From: Psettodes erumei
Lineage: Eukaryota; Chordata; Actinopteri; Pleuronectiformes; Psettodidae
DNA: 64,000 nt
Direction: 5' to 3'
Assembly (NCBI GenBank): GCA_016785225.1
Contig: JAFBJZ010000653.1
Location: forward strand, 930,001-994,000
Below the pieces are notes generated by a model. It made no database searches. It had not been told where the DNA came from and saw nothing but the letters and a program-made list of their open reading frames with translations. Position 1 is the stretch's first letter. Every line of letters begins with the position of its first letter. Made by a program: the position numbers and the translations under genes. This document shows positions 1-12,481 of this stretch, piece by piece.

Positions 1-251
1 CATTGATCATATCACCTTTATGAATTTATTTTCAAATGTAAAACCAAATGCCCCCATGACACAGCCCCCCATGATTAGTTCTCAGGTTGAGACGCAGAGC
101 TGCTTGGCTAATGCTAATGCGTGTAGAAGGATGCACGGTGAGGATTATGTGGAATATCGCTCTCTGGAGCAACATCCATAAAAACTGAAGAACTGCCCAT
201 AATAATGTGATTCCGAAATGTCACCGTTTCTTCTGGCACTCGTTTGTCTCA

Positions 252-287
252 CCCCCCCCCCCCCCCCCCCACCCCCACCCCCACCAG
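252..287. repeat. poly-C / (CCCCCA)n tract
   Basis: A run of 19 C is followed by three CCCCCA-like units. The complementary strand is G-rich and could form a G-quadruplex. Confidence -1.
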
Positions 288-1226
288 GAAGACAAATGGT
301 GTCCTTTTACTAAAATGTCTCCTGTGGCTTTTTTCACCTCCAGTCATCTGTCAGTTGCCGGATTACCCAACACAGAGAAGAAGTTGGTTATTATCATGCA
401 GAGGAGGGAGGTGTTAATAGAAAAAGAGAAGAAAATATGTTGCAGAGAACTTCTGCGTGACACTGATGAACAAATTTCCAACTGTCAAAACAACACGGGT
501 TAGTGTTCATGCTTCGCCGAGTGATGGAGGGAGAAGAAGGGACATGTGGGAAGGGAGGAGGGGGGCTATTTTCAAATTTAAATTCATCAGAGGAGGAAAA
601 ATAACATGCAGAGCGGATTTTTTGAAAATCGCATTTGAGTTGGCAAAAACAGATGAGGGTTAACGGTACCTCCTTCCTGTTTAGAGGTGCCCTTTAGTCT
701 CAGACGAGAGCCTCTGCTTTACGTGACTCCAAAGAGGAAAGAGGCTGTCACGAAAAAAAATGAAGAGCTGAGAGGAGTGCACTCAGCTGCACTTCATGAG
801 GGAGGAGGAGGGGTCAAAAGAAATTGATTCAAAAAAGCGATCTGGAGGTCTGCTGTCATGCACAAGTGTCAGGCTTTTGTTTTATTGGTCAAAAAGGGGG
901 GAAAAAAGATAAATACCTTTATCACGGCCATCATTACTGTTGAAATCTGCGCCTTGTCTTTTTGAGTTGGCCCCTGGGTGTTGAGGAGAAAAAAAGTAGA
1001 ATAAGGGGAAATTTTACAAAACCAAAAAATGAAAACTCTTTTTCAGCCCAAAAAACAGGAAGAAGAAGAAAAAAAGTGCGTGAAAAATGTCAGGGCGCTG
1101 TGTGTCGGCTGACCAGGCTGTGAAAGGATGAAGCGTCTCTGATGAACACACACTTGTTTAACTGTGCAGCCGGTGTGCTGCAGCAGCATTTTCGAGTTAT
1201 TTTGTTCTCTACTGTTCCCTCTGCAG

Positions 1227-1262
<36 letters not shown>
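1227..1262. repeat. (GT)n microsatellite
   Basis: About 17 GT units. It produces long artificial open frames of Cys-Val or Thr-His on the two strands. Confidence -1.
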
Positions 1263-1264
<2 letters not shown>

Positions 1265-3529
1265 GGGCGTGGCTGGTTTCTCCCTGCAGCTATCAGGCTC
1301 AACTGTCCTCAATCACTTCCTCATCAACCACAGTGTCTATGCCCGGCTCTTCCACCACTGCACTGCTAGGTAATTCCAAGATAATTACATCTTCTTTTCA
1401 CATTTTTCCAGCTTCCAGTGATTCCTGCTCTGTGTGTTTGTTTACTCTACTACTACTCACCTACGAAGTCACCTTCCAGTCGGCCTTCCCTTCACACCAC
1501 CTTCGCCTGCAGGTTTGTTTTGTGTTGGTTTTTCATAACATTAAAGTGTGTTACTCTGTTTTTAATGTTTCAGTCTCTGTTTGTCTTTGGGTAACACAGA
1601 ATCTATTCCCAAACCTGACTGTTCCACAAGCCTAAATGTGGCCATGAAAGTCCAGTCCGCCTACTGCTGGGATGTTCTGAGGGTGGAGACAAGCCACCTG
1701 TGTTATAGGGTTTGTTGAGGATGGATGACTTGTTGCCCCGCGGGCTGGTGGTTTGCCAGATGAACATGAACCGCAGCCAACAAGCCAAACTAGCAACAAC
1801 ATTTACGACACAGCAGCTTTGAAAGATAAAAACAAAAATGTAATATGATGTAATACATGTGTAGGTATTTTTCATTTTGAGCCCATCTTGTTCGGTAGCA
1901 CTGACATGTGGACAATGATGGGAAGTGTTGGTTTAAAACCACTGAGAGTCACATTTTCCATTAAAGATGCACATTTCTTCCTGTTGTAGATGAAAATCTT
2001 TTCACGCTGAGCAGTGACTTTAAATCTGACTTTTAGCTCAGTCTTGTTTCTCCCATTTATAAAAATGCATAATTTTAAAACATGAATACATTAGTGTAAA
2101 ATACAAAAACTGAAGTGGTTTACCATTCTGTTCTGTGTAGTTTTTTCAAACCATTTTTTTTTACTGAGGTCAGGGTGCGTAGAGTTTGTAAGGCCCCCAA
2201 AAAGGCTTTGTCTAGCCCAGTCCCATTATCTTTTTTTCACACTGTCAAAGGCCCTTCTTCAGTTAAATATAAAATTAAAGGCAAATATTTTATAACGCCC
2301 CCCTCAGTTCACAAACAAGAAAATAAATAAATAAGTCTATGAAAAAACACAACAATGGCACAATCAACAATTGCCATTTCCTGCCTGTAATTATTGCTGT
2401 GGAGGTGGTCGAGACCAAACACAGAGCACACAAAGGGAGTTTTAGAATGAATGAAAAGATTGACCCCCTGTCTGCGCGTTAGCCCAGCTTAGCATAAAGA
2501 CAGGAAGCAGACAGAGCCACCCAGCCTTAAGTGTTGTTTGTTATTTAGAAAAAGGCATGTAAAACTACATGTTTGGTTGTTAGCTCTCAGAAATAGTTGG
2601 ACCTATTTCTTGATAAATAATAGCTCTATCAACACAGTGCTTCTGTGTATGTTAAGTATGTGTTGCCAGTTTTGGTCAGTGAGTGCAGATCTTGGTACTG
2701 GTACAACAGTTCCAAACCTGGCAACCAGACTGGGACAACAAGACTTTGGGAAGCTGCACACTATCACTGTACTTCACTAAAATGTTGTTCCAACACAACT
2801 GTACTCCTCATTTTTACATCACTCTTATACAAATCACACCGACAGCTCAGTTTGTAAGTATTAGCAGTGCTCAAACTGACACAACAAGGCCAGCTGGCTC
2901 CACCTGCCTCCAGTTCTTATGCTCGGCTGAGATAATGAAGCCCTGACTTCAGCTTTCAAAATTTTCATTTAAAGACATTCATATATTTTGATATCATATC
3001 ATATTTGGTCATATTTGAGCTGCTGTTGACTTACAAAACATCAACCTCAGCTCAGAGTAAATGCAATATCTTTATTGATACTCTTACACAAGCATGGAGT
3101 CTAGCTTTAAAATGGGAAAAAAAATAATATGGTGTTACTACTATAAGTGCTGCTTCACTGTAATGCAACAAGAGTAATGTAATGATTTATAATGATACAA
3201 ATTAGAGTATTTGCTGAAAATAATGATAGGGGCCATTATCCATACTGCTCAATAATCCTTGAGCTCTTACACAGCTCACAACGTATCGTCTGCTTGTCTC
3301 ATTGTACTCTCACCTCCATGATCTGTGCCGCAGCGTTCACTGATCAGCAAATAGTGGAGAATAGCTCTCAACAGGCTCATAATGTGGCGGTGGGGCCGGG
3401 GCGGCGGAGTGTTTGCACAATATAGCTGCTCGCTGAGAGCGCAAGCTGCACAAACACGGGCTAGTGCCATGTCAGTGTAACCCAGCCGAGCGTGAACGGC
3501 CACATCTGCTCAGGCTGGTCTCTCTCTGA

Positions 3530-3555
3530 CACACACACACACACACACACACACA
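3530..3555. repeat. (AC)n microsatellite
   Basis: About 13 perfect AC units. Confidence -1.
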
Positions 3556-5221
3556 GATAAAAGCACAACACGAGCCTCCACAAATCAGAATACATGCATA
3601 TAGATGAATATGAACATCGGCAGCATCATGAAATCAATGTTGCAGTGCTTTTACTGCATAAACCACACTTTTATATGCCCATAGTGCATATAGCACATGT
3701 GCGGTGACAGGATGAAAACTCATGTACTCATTAGTTTGTATACTATATACTAATAGTGAATGCATTAAGGTATATAACTGAAATTGTACATGATCATAGC
3801 TGGTGTAGGCGTTCAACACTGAGCATGCCCAATGGCAGCCAAGAACTGCAAAACGCAACACTCCATATGTCACATCCACAGTTATTTCATTTTTTCCACG
3901 CAGCTTTCAGCAGACCGAGAGGAGGGGAGTCCGCCTCTGTGCCGGGGTTGCGACCTGGCCTGAAGGGCATTCACAACACTGCAAGGCCACTTATTGCTGT
4001 AAAGAGCTGAAGTTAGTAAAAATGTGTTGCTTTTAACCATATCAAGTGGGAAGGCTTGAAAAATACTCCAGGTGGAGTCACAAAGGTTGGACATCATCTA
4101 CATAGTCATAAAATTTATCTTACAGATGTTGCCATCACATGCAGACCTAAAGAAAAAAAAACAGCTAAAGTGCACTCTGGAGTTCCTCTCATGGTCACTG
4201 GGAGCTGGCACCAACAAATCTGCAGCTGCACTGAAGCAAATCCAAATGTCCCAGGATGCCTTCCAATGGCAGAGGGTTGAAGTTTATATATCTCTTTTTA
4301 TATCACGTATTCTAAATTGTTCTGTGTTGGGTAGATGCCCATGTTTCTACTATGTGCCTTGTTAAAGGTTCAATAGAATATTAGAAAACAACATGGGGCT
4401 GCAGAGCTGGTCTTGGTATCTTGGTCATGAAACCCTGATTTGAGACATCAGTTGTTTTTCTAAGTTTTATTAGTTTACATGCACTTGTTAGTGGCTATTT
4501 GCAGCCTGTAGCTGTAAAATAACAATGTGCTTTTGGAAAAATGCCAGGGACTATTCTGAATTTGAACTCATATTTCATATATTTTGGAGCCTCAGGGTTA
4601 AAAAAACAACAATAAAAAACCCCCCACCTTATTAAGCACCCCCACTGTTTGGTCCTCTGTGCCTGTCGCCTCCAAGTTTGAGTGATCAAACTAACCAGTG
4701 CCAACATGGCCCTGGGTCAGTTGGTTTGAGGCATTCAATTAAGCACACCTTTATTTAGAAATTTGTTCCGTGTGAGCACAATCTAAACTAAAATAACGGA
4801 GGTCTTGAAAGCAGCTGCAGAGGAATTGATTGGAGAAAATAACTGCAGGGAATAAGTTCTTGAGCTCTGCTATGTTTTTACTGCAGCCAAATCTCCAGTA
4901 CGGAAGATTTGAAGTGAAACACTGCTGTCTGTGTTTCCGTTTCCTGAGTTATAATTAAATGACAAGCATCTGTTAAATAGCATTTTGAATTGAAAAGCAA
5001 TTCATTCAGTTATTAAAGACAGGAAGCTAAATAATTGTGTTTTTATTTTATATAAAAATTAGGTAAGGTTTACAGCAGTGAAAGACAGCAAGTACAAAAA
5101 AATGCTTTTCATTTCTAATACTTTATTAATTGATAACTTTGTTGTGTGTTAGTAGTAGTAATGTAGACTTAATTTCCTATGTGCAGCACAGATTGAGGTG
5201 ATGGGTTATACATTATGGGTA

Positions 5222-5680
5222 ACCCACTGTGACCAATTGGTTGGTGAGCTGCCGTTTTAAAGCTTTGAGTTTGGCGATTTGGCTGCAGCCATATTGTTTA
5301 TTTGGGAACTGAACAAAAACATATTTGGATGACAGGGTGGACCTGGTGCAGAGCGATGGGTGGATCTGACCACTGAGATGAAAATGGATTGGCGGTTTGC
5401 CGTACTACCTGTCAGTCACTCATCATATTGTCCTTTTTCCCCTGAATGGTGCATAATTTACAAAAGGAAAATCATGTTGTGATGAAGAAGATTGAGATTA
5501 TAAGAGCAGTATTAAAATGTTTACTGAAGTCATAAATCCAGTGAGAAGTAGAATCATTTTCTCATAGACTTCTATACAAACCAACCAGTGGAGTCACCCA
5601 ATTAATGCTTATTTAAGAGAATAAAGGTTTGAGACACTTCTACATTGGCTTCCTTTTTTCAGACCAGGAAGCTATGTACT
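5222..5680 (+). repeat. dispersed teleost repeat, copy A (complete)
   Basis: The same order of sequence blocks recurs at 58997-59320 and 60249-60365. Shared blocks include GTGAGCTGC, TTTGGCTGCAGCCAT, GCCGTAC..CCTGTCA, CATAATTTACAAAA, CATGTTGTGATGAAGAAG, CTTCTAT..C and TTCTRCAYYGGCTT. I recognise these blocks as a common interspersed repeat of fish genomes. It has no coding capacity, and its class (SINE or non-autonomous DNA element) is uncertain. Confidence -1.
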
Positions 5681-6274
5681 TTTTTTCATGGTCTGTGGCT
5701 GAAACAGGTCAAATGAAAGTGCTGACTTCCCACATTAACAAATTACATCATCACTAGATGTGTTTGGCGCCGGGGTGCAAGTAAATAAAACTGAAAGGCA
5801 ATGGCCTCGGAGAACGCCGCCTGAGAGCCGTTTCCTCTCTCTGTTTTCCTCTCCTTACCTCATTTCATCTTCGCCACTTAAAGTGCTGCAAAGAGTATTT
5901 TAATTTCAGGAACAGCTTGCTCCAAAACTGCGCTAAAGGAAAAAAAGAAGCTGAAAAATGTCTTTTGGTTTGGAGGGCCCGGAATAAATCACGGCTGCCG
6001 CTGCAGAGGCTTTAAGTTGCTGGTAGTGCCTGTGGAAGAGCACATGAAGGGAACAGGCGGCTTTAACATCAGTTTGAGCTGAGCAGTAAAACACAACTAT
6101 AACAGTAGACATCGACAATTAAAAATATGGTGCAGTATTGTCTTCCTCTCCAAGAACCCCCCCCTCCAAGAAAACATCTCCGCTCTTGTTAATTCCCGAA
6201 ACAGCTGCATACGCTGCCACTTCCCCAGTCACTCTGCTGCTACTGCAGAGGCCGATAAAGCCAGCTTCACTGGC

Positions 6275-6299
6275 TCACACACACACACACACACACACT
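6275..6299. repeat. (AC)n microsatellite
   Basis: About 12 perfect CA units. Confidence -1.
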
Positions 6300-7439
6300 C
6301 CATCCATATCGTCCTCTTTCTCCCATTATGCGCACAAATGAAAAGAGCTCTCGGGCATTTCCAGCGCGCACAGCCGGCACCTCGTCGGCCTGGCCGCTGG
6401 ATTGAGTAGGAAATCTAAAAAAATAAAATAAAATTGTGTGACAATGCACCGATGCGGCCGATATACTCTTTCAACTTAACAATCATGACGAAGAATGGGC
6501 GTCGCATAAACTGTCAACCCCACTTGAGGTGTGGTAAAACTATAACTCTGTCCCCGATCCTCGGAAGGCAGGGGGGTTTTGACGTCTTGCGGGATTTCTG
6601 AAAAGGCCAACTCGGGGGATGTAAAGATGATGGGCAGCGACGGGAGCTCTTACTGGGATAGACATGTCACTCCCCGCTAAGCTTGACTGCAGAGCCATGT
6701 CATTATGACTCTTTTATCCATCACTCATAACATTTTTGTCTATTTGCAATAACAGGAAATAATGTGATGGAAAGATGGAGTGTGCCACATTTGTCTACAG
6801 AGCGCTGTTTGGTCCATTTAACAAGCCAAGGATGTTAAGCAAGTCTCACACTTCCTCGTGTGGGTGGGAACCTCGCAACTCGCATTCTGGATGTAGAGTC
6901 TGAAGTCACTGCGGTGTGTTTTTGCTGCAGGCTCCCCTCGCCGCCACACGGACCCCCACTTCTTTCCCAAAAAAAAAAAAAAGAAAATCCATTAAAAGTA
7001 GCTTAGAGACATAGTGCTGCCTGAACTAATGTAGTGCATCGTGTTCCACAATAGCTGGTCTGATGAAAACCTTTCCAAATGGCTGTGGGATGAATGGATG
7101 AAGTCATAGTGGACATGCCGAGCAATTTTGGAAGTTGCAGGAAAATGTGATTTGTTTTCAGCAACAACTACATATTAAATATTCCAATGGGCAAATGTCA
7201 AATGTGGGTATTACACCAATCCATTAGACATAGACAGGAAGCAGAAATCGCTAGCGCAGAGCAGAGACACTTAGTCCATCAATCGATTAGTTGATTCTGC
7301 GAGGCCAGCCGTTTATTGACTATTCTGATGATCAATTAGTAGCTGAAGGCATTAAACTAAACTAAATGCCCATAGTTTGATGGTTCAACCTTGTCAGACG
7401 TGAGGTAAATCAAAGCAAACTGAATACCTTTGAGACTGT

Positions 7440-7605
7440 CGAGGCAGATGTCCGGTTCTGTTTCCTGCCCATTTAAAGGAAGTCTTTCCTCTTCACTGTC
7501 GAATTGTGGGGTGTCACACTGTGAGGTCTTTACCCCACTGTGTAAAGTGGATTCAGATAATGTATGTTGTGAATTGGCACTATACAAAGAAATTGATTGA
7601 AAAAA
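7440..7605 (+). repeat. LINE (L2/Rex-like) 3' tail relic
   Basis: The segment contains GGTTCTGTTTCCTGCC, an AGTCTTTCCTCTTCACTGTC block, TGTAAAGTGGATTCAGATAA and GGCACTATACAAAGAAATTG. This is the order found at the 3' ends of many fish L2-type LINEs, where an 'aaagtgccttgagat...ggcgctatataaataaaattga' type end is usual. No ORF of the parent LINE remains. Confidence -1.
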
Positions 7606-10600
7606 ATATAGTAAAAATAAATATAGATTATGCAATAAATTATAAAAATAACAAAGATAATAGAAATAGATTAGAATGGATTGAATTTGCCAGTGCCTCT
7701 GTGGGCTCTGGAAAAATTGTGATGGCCATATAAACCAACCTATTGATCAATAAGCAGATTGCTAATGACTATAACCATTAGTTGCAACTCTACTATTTAC
7801 AGTCCATACAGCGTGTCAATGAATTTCAAAAAATGGTCCATTTGTGCAGCTACCATGCTAATACAGTATTACAGAAGATTGTGTCAAATATGTTTATTTT
7901 CTCAATGAATCAGTAAATTCTTAATTTATAAAAAAAATCAGGTCCAAAACCCAAAGAGAATTTTCAGCATTGTTTTTTGCTTGAAAAATGATTCCAACAA
8001 ATAATCAATCAAAAACAGTTGCTGATCCTGTGGACTGACTTATCAATAAATGGAGAACCCTGCACTGTGGGGTTGTCATCTAATCTAAAGGAGCTATGGA
8101 TAAATAAAGCAGTCCAACACAACGAGACTGTGAAAACTCACAATATATAGCAACGCCTGCTGGAGATCTGTGCCATGGCATGGGCCCACCAGAAGTGCCA
8201 CAACTTCAGCTGATCAGCTACAGCGCTGCCATCCAATGGAGTGCAAACCAAACCATGCAGTGCAAGCGCTTACAGGCTGCACTGCAACGCAGCAATTAGA
8301 CCCGTCTGCTTGAATTCACAGCAAAGCACTCTCTGAGAACCTCATTGAAACGTCCATTACCACGACACTTATCACATCTACTAATATCCGCTTTCTGCTT
8401 TTCCCTCAAATGACTTCACTGTTGTAACACTGCTGTCGCAGATTTTAAAAAAATAACGTCTCTTGTTGCATGTGGAGTTTACATTGCAGGGAACAGAGAA
8501 ACCTGGAAATAAAGAATGTGCCTCCAAAATGAGCCTGGTTCTCTTTGCCACTATACTACATAAAGCTGCTTTTAGAGAAGTGATGACTGCGCTTTTCAAA
8601 TGAAAAAAAAAATGATAAAAAGGATTTATGGTTGCAGCCCATTTTCTGTAATTCTCGGTCGCTTTTTATGTCTATTGCGGCAATTGACTCCTTCAATCAA
8701 GATCCAATTGCTGGCTACTTCACATACTACATAAAACTGCATCTGCTGCTGAAGACGGCAAAGGTCAAGGCAAGTTACTCATTATTTCAAGGTAATAAAG
8801 GGAATTAGCTTAATTGCTAACAGCAATTTTTCCCAATAACGTCTTTATAATAAAAGCCGTGACTGCAGTCCAACTGAAGATCATTTGTCATGAGCAAAGT
8901 AAAGCAGAAACGTTACTCCAAATTCCAAACCGCACAGATTCCGCTGGAATAGAAACGCACCGAGAGAGCTGTCACAGCTGCGCTTGACGGCGGATTCGGG
9001 CCAGGGGTCAGCCCTGCAGGACCGCAGCGAGCACGGTTCTGCACGGCTGTCCTCTGCTGTCACCGCAGCACAGCTTGGCATGGAAGTGGAACGACCCCGG
9101 CCAAAGGAAAAAACCCAATTACTGGCTGTAACTGTTGCACAGGAAAAACCTCACAAAACTCGCACAAGTGAATTAGATTAAGCATAGAGGGTTTTGTGCT
9201 GATTTATCGCACCCAGTGGAGTGCAATAGTTTGTTTGGGTTTTTTTTTGGGAGATACTGAATCATTTAAAAAAAGCACCTGACTGTGCAGGATGTTGAGA
9301 TTATCCCTCTCTCGCACTTTTTAATCTACCATGTGCTCGAGCGGTAGCTAAATTTAGCACCGAGCTGTCAAAGATCTCAGCCAGACACACGCTTTAATGC
9401 GCTTCGCTGTCCTTCCTGAGGCCGTCCACACTGTCCCTCTGCTTCCTAAAACAGCCCCCCCCACCCCCCCCCCCACCATCACCTCAACCTCCAACCACTC
9501 CAGGTTATGTTCAACACACATGCTGAGTCCCGCACACAGCTGCTGTAAAGTGCCGGCTAGTACGAGTGTCATTCCCACACCGAAGTGCCCACTCGAACAA
9601 TGGAGCGCAGAAAGCAAGCCATTAAAGGTGAGCTTTCAACGTGGGAGCAATACAGCGCCTCGCGCCGCCCGCATCTTTTTTGATCTGAGTTTTTCATGTC
9701 TCTTCGGTGAACAGCACTCATATAACGGCCTCCTCAGCACGCTGACAAGAGGCTCCTCGTTTCCTCTGTCTGTGGCCAAACCACTGTTCCCCTGATTAGA
9801 CTGCTGGCAAAATCAAGGGAGTCTCTGAAGAGCTCCCATGTAATTATGAGGAGACAGGTTTAATTTCGCCGTTGCATTCATTGCAAGAGGTTATGGTGCA
9901 CCACTCACTGCAACAGAAAATAAACACTGGATGCACTGGAAGAAAGTGGGCCTGACGCAAGAGTAAAGCTGCTTTGTCCAATAAAGGTTGGCAAAAATCA
10001 CAAAGTCATGTCAAAGTAAACAAGAAGAAAAGAAAGTTTGGAAAGGTTCTTTCTCTCTGCCTCATGTTGGCATGTTTGATTGACAGCTGAACAGAGCAGC
10101 CCTAGGCCGAGGACGATGACTAATTGCTTCACCCCAGGCATCCCATGACCATAAATCCATTTGATGTAACTGATTAGCTCAACCATTAACCAATGAAAAG
10201 TGGTGAATTAATTTTCAGATATTGTTTCAAGACAGGAGTTTTAAAAAAGAAGAAATATCTGTATATTAAATATATATTCAACGTGTATCCATTCTGAGCT
10301 GACCAGCCTCTTTGCCACTGCAGCAGTAGCAGCAACAGCGTTTGCTGCGAGCTAGGCCATGCTTTCTCAGAGGTGTGCGTTGTCTACAGACACCGGCAGT
10401 TGCATGCAGGAATACTTAATATCCAATGCTTCGGTCTACAGCAGGCAACTTGTAAATCAAATTATGAGTTATTACATTTGTTTAACAAAACTAAATTGAA
10501 TGGTTTTTAAGTTACTTCATCAACAGCTTTATCTTTTCTAACGCAAATATTCTCACAGTTATTTATTGTCTAGTTATTTCCCGGTGCAACCCACAGTTCT

Positions 10601-11730
10601 TTAAAACGTAATTAAGTGATGCTCCTTGTGCTGATCTGCTGAAATGGCACATAATCCATCCTGTTCGTGGGAAGCTTTTCATTTGAAACATCTGCAGGAA
10701 ACGCTTCACTTATGGCGACGTAACCACACTTGGGAGTGAAACAACAGAGCAGAAGTGATGAGAAATAATGAGAAAAGAGTATCAGTGTTTTAACTTGTGC
10801 TGCAGGAATATGCACGATGCTCAGTTTGCTGTGGGAGCAGTCCAAGAACAGGCAGTTCCATCTCTCCATGTTTTCACTCCGCCTCTTTTAGGAACTGACC
10901 TTTATTTGTTCATGCTGGTTATTTAATTTAAGCTGGATGTAAATTCATAAAATCAACTGAGATGATTAAGATATAAAACTAGATTTTGGCACAAGATTGG
11001 GTAAAACTGCTGGAGCTGGGGCATCCTGTTGTCTGATAAACACCACATAACCTGTTACCTCTCCACATCTGGACAGCTTTCTATCAGCAATGGAAATGTA
11101 CTACATTTGCTGTGCGGGGTTCTCATTTCAGTGGTGGATGTTCCCAAAAAAAATGTCGACATCTCAAAAGCACAGATCACTGTCAAGGCTGAACATTTCA
11201 CCAAAACCAGAAGATCAATTTGAGATGTTTTCTTGAGCACACAATCGAAACCAGGGACCAATTGCTCATGTGTTATGCACCCTAACCATCTGTCTCACAA
11301 TGGTGAAGAATCCTTCAAATCTCCTGGACCCAGATCTGGATCTGGATTTTGATCACTCACAAAATTTATTGGTGGAAAATACCTCCATAACCTTTTGTGT
11401 ATTCCCGCTAACCAATGAACAGACAGAGTTTGAGAGGTAGAGGCACACGGTGAAGTAGGGGAAGACAAGTCTTTCGTCACCTTTAAACGATGGTGATATT
11501 AAAGGAACACACCTTGATTTTGTTCTAGTGTGACATCAGTGTGTTTCTTCAAACAGTAATATTCACGTTGAGTTGAATCAGGAGTTATGGTTAATACCAA
11601 TTTTTTTGGAAGTGAAAAAAAATAAAAATGAAAGAGGCTGTCAGTTATATACTGCCTCAAAGTTCAGGGCAGATCTGCACATGAGGGAACAACACAAAAG
11701 AAGAGAGATGAGACAGGAAGAAGACAGTTG

Positions 11731-11736
11731 ACCTAC
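11731..11736 (-). other. splice donor of the nlgn4 first coding exon
   Basis: The minus strand reads G|GTAGGT here, a near-consensus U2 donor in phase 1. Protein similarity to neuroligins stops exactly at this point: the translated frame beyond it is a serine/phenylalanine-rich run with no neuroligin character. Confidence -1.
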
Positions 11737-12187
11737 CGTCCTCCGTGGGGACGTAGACGTTCAGGTAAAGGCAGTCCTCGCTCTGCTCCTGCACGTAGGT
11801 TACCAGTGTATCCAAGTTGGCAGTGAACCACACAGGGAGCATGTCGTTGAGTAAAAAGCGGTCCTCTAAGAACTGAGGACAAACTGGAGCGAACTGAGTA
11901 GCATTCCTGATGCCCGGCCAGGACATCGGCGGCTCGGGCGGCTGGAACCTCCCCTCACCTGTTGGTGACAATGCGTATGGGATCCCCAAATACTGCTCCA
12001 CCGGTCCCAGGATCTCATTGGGTAACGTAACCTTCACTCCACGTAATTTCCCATAGTTAGTGGTGACCACCGGGTGCTGCTGGGCCTGAACTGTGAGCGC
12101 CCAGATGGATGTCAGCCCCACCCACAGAAGGAGGTTGGCCTTGGCTGCAGAGTGACTCTTCCGCGAAGGGTCTCTGGGCGCCGACAT
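11737..12187 (-). CDS. nlgn4: neuroligin-4-like, first coding exon (partial gene)
   Basis: Neuroligins are postsynaptic single-pass adhesion proteins that bind presynaptic neurexins through a catalytically inactive cholinesterase-like ectodomain. This exon encodes 150 complete codons plus one base. It has a basic N-terminus, a hydrophobic signal segment (about residues 18-34) and mature sequence from about residue 36. Neuroligin hallmarks are NEILGPVEQYLGIPYA (57-72), FQPPEPP (81-87), the glycosylation sequon NAT (95-97), the conserved first disulfide pair C103/C139 and SEDCLYLNVYVPTED (136-150). The stretch LLNDMLPVWFTANLDTLVTYV fits NLGN4 better than NLGN1, 2 or 3 as I remember those proteins. 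The start is the only ATG after an in-frame TGA at 12293-12295. The frame runs into intron past 11737, where a GTAGGT donor cuts after GAC-G, the position known as splice site A in neuroligins. The remaining exons (most of the esterase-like domain, the membrane segment and the tail) are not in this window. Paralogue a versus b is undecided. Confidence -1.
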
Positions 12188-12464
12188 GCTCCCGCTGTGC
12201 TGAGCCTGGGCCTGGCAGGTCGTGGTTATGGTCCAACCTCGGGTCGTCGGCGCGCCTGCTGCCCCTCCGGCCGAGAAGCTTCCCGTCCCACCTCAGGCTG
12301 CGAGGGGAGAGAGGGAGCCCCAGCCAAAAAATGCAGCTTTCTCAAAGCTCCCCATCCCCAGAGCCTGCGTGGAGACTGATGGCTGCTGTGTGACCCTTTG
12401 TCCAAAACAGGAGAGAACCATACGATGGTCTTAGGTTACCTGGGCTCCAGCTGGATGGGAAATC
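12188..12464 (-). other. 5' untranslated part of the nlgn4 ATG exon
   Basis: The minus strand has a strong 3' splice site, TTTTTTTCTACTTTCAG followed by GATTTCC, whose AG lies at 12465-12466. From there to the ATG at 12187 is 277 nt of GC-rich sequence with an in-frame stop at 12293-12295. This fits the known neuroligin layout, in which the ATG exon is preceded by one or more untranslated exons. The acceptor is visible in the sequence; its use is inferred. Confidence -1.
12293..12421 (-). other. upstream ORF in the nlgn4 5' UTR (42 codons)
   Basis: If the acceptor at 12465 is used, the first ATG of this exon is at 12421-12419. It opens a 42-codon frame that ends at TGA 12295-12293. It is in the same frame as the nlgn4 start, 105 nt upstream of it. 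A second in-frame ATG lies inside the frame, near 12354. The predicted peptide starts MVLSCFGQRV and ends SLSPLAA, with no motif I recognise. It could lower or regulate nlgn4 translation. Whether it is translated is unknown. Confidence -1.
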
Positions 12465-12481
12465 CTGAAAGTAGAAAAAAA
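12465..12481 (-). other. splice acceptor before the nlgn4 ATG exon
   Basis: A minus-strand polypyrimidine run, TTTTTTTCTACTTTC, directly precedes CAG. It is the best acceptor in the few hundred bases upstream of the neuroligin start codon. Confidence -1.

Larger units (their letters stand above)
1..5221. other. non-coding DNA, intron 3' of the nlgn4 first coding exon (inferred)
   Basis: I see no further neuroligin exon on the minus strand; the next one should encode the VYIHGGSY region. Apart from the microsatellites there is a possible repeat scrap at about 2478-2520 (TTAGCCCAGCTTAGCATAAAG), a block common in fish repeats. Open frames here look like chance. Confidence -1.
5681..11730. other. 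non-coding DNA, intron 3' of the nlgn4 first coding exon (inferred)
   Basis: Apart from the LINE tail at 7440-7605 and an AC run, I see no exon, RNA gene or clear transposon. A GC-richer stretch at about 8960-9080 and another at 9400-9670 carry open frames on both strands without recognisable protein features. Confidence -1.

Noticed and set aside
1043..1635. Cys-Val and Thr-His repeat 'proteins'
   Set aside because: They are translations of a GT/AC microsatellite.
1..11730. Further nlgn4 coding exons
   Set aside because: I looked on the minus strand for the VYIHGGSY-type and later neuroligin motifs and found none.
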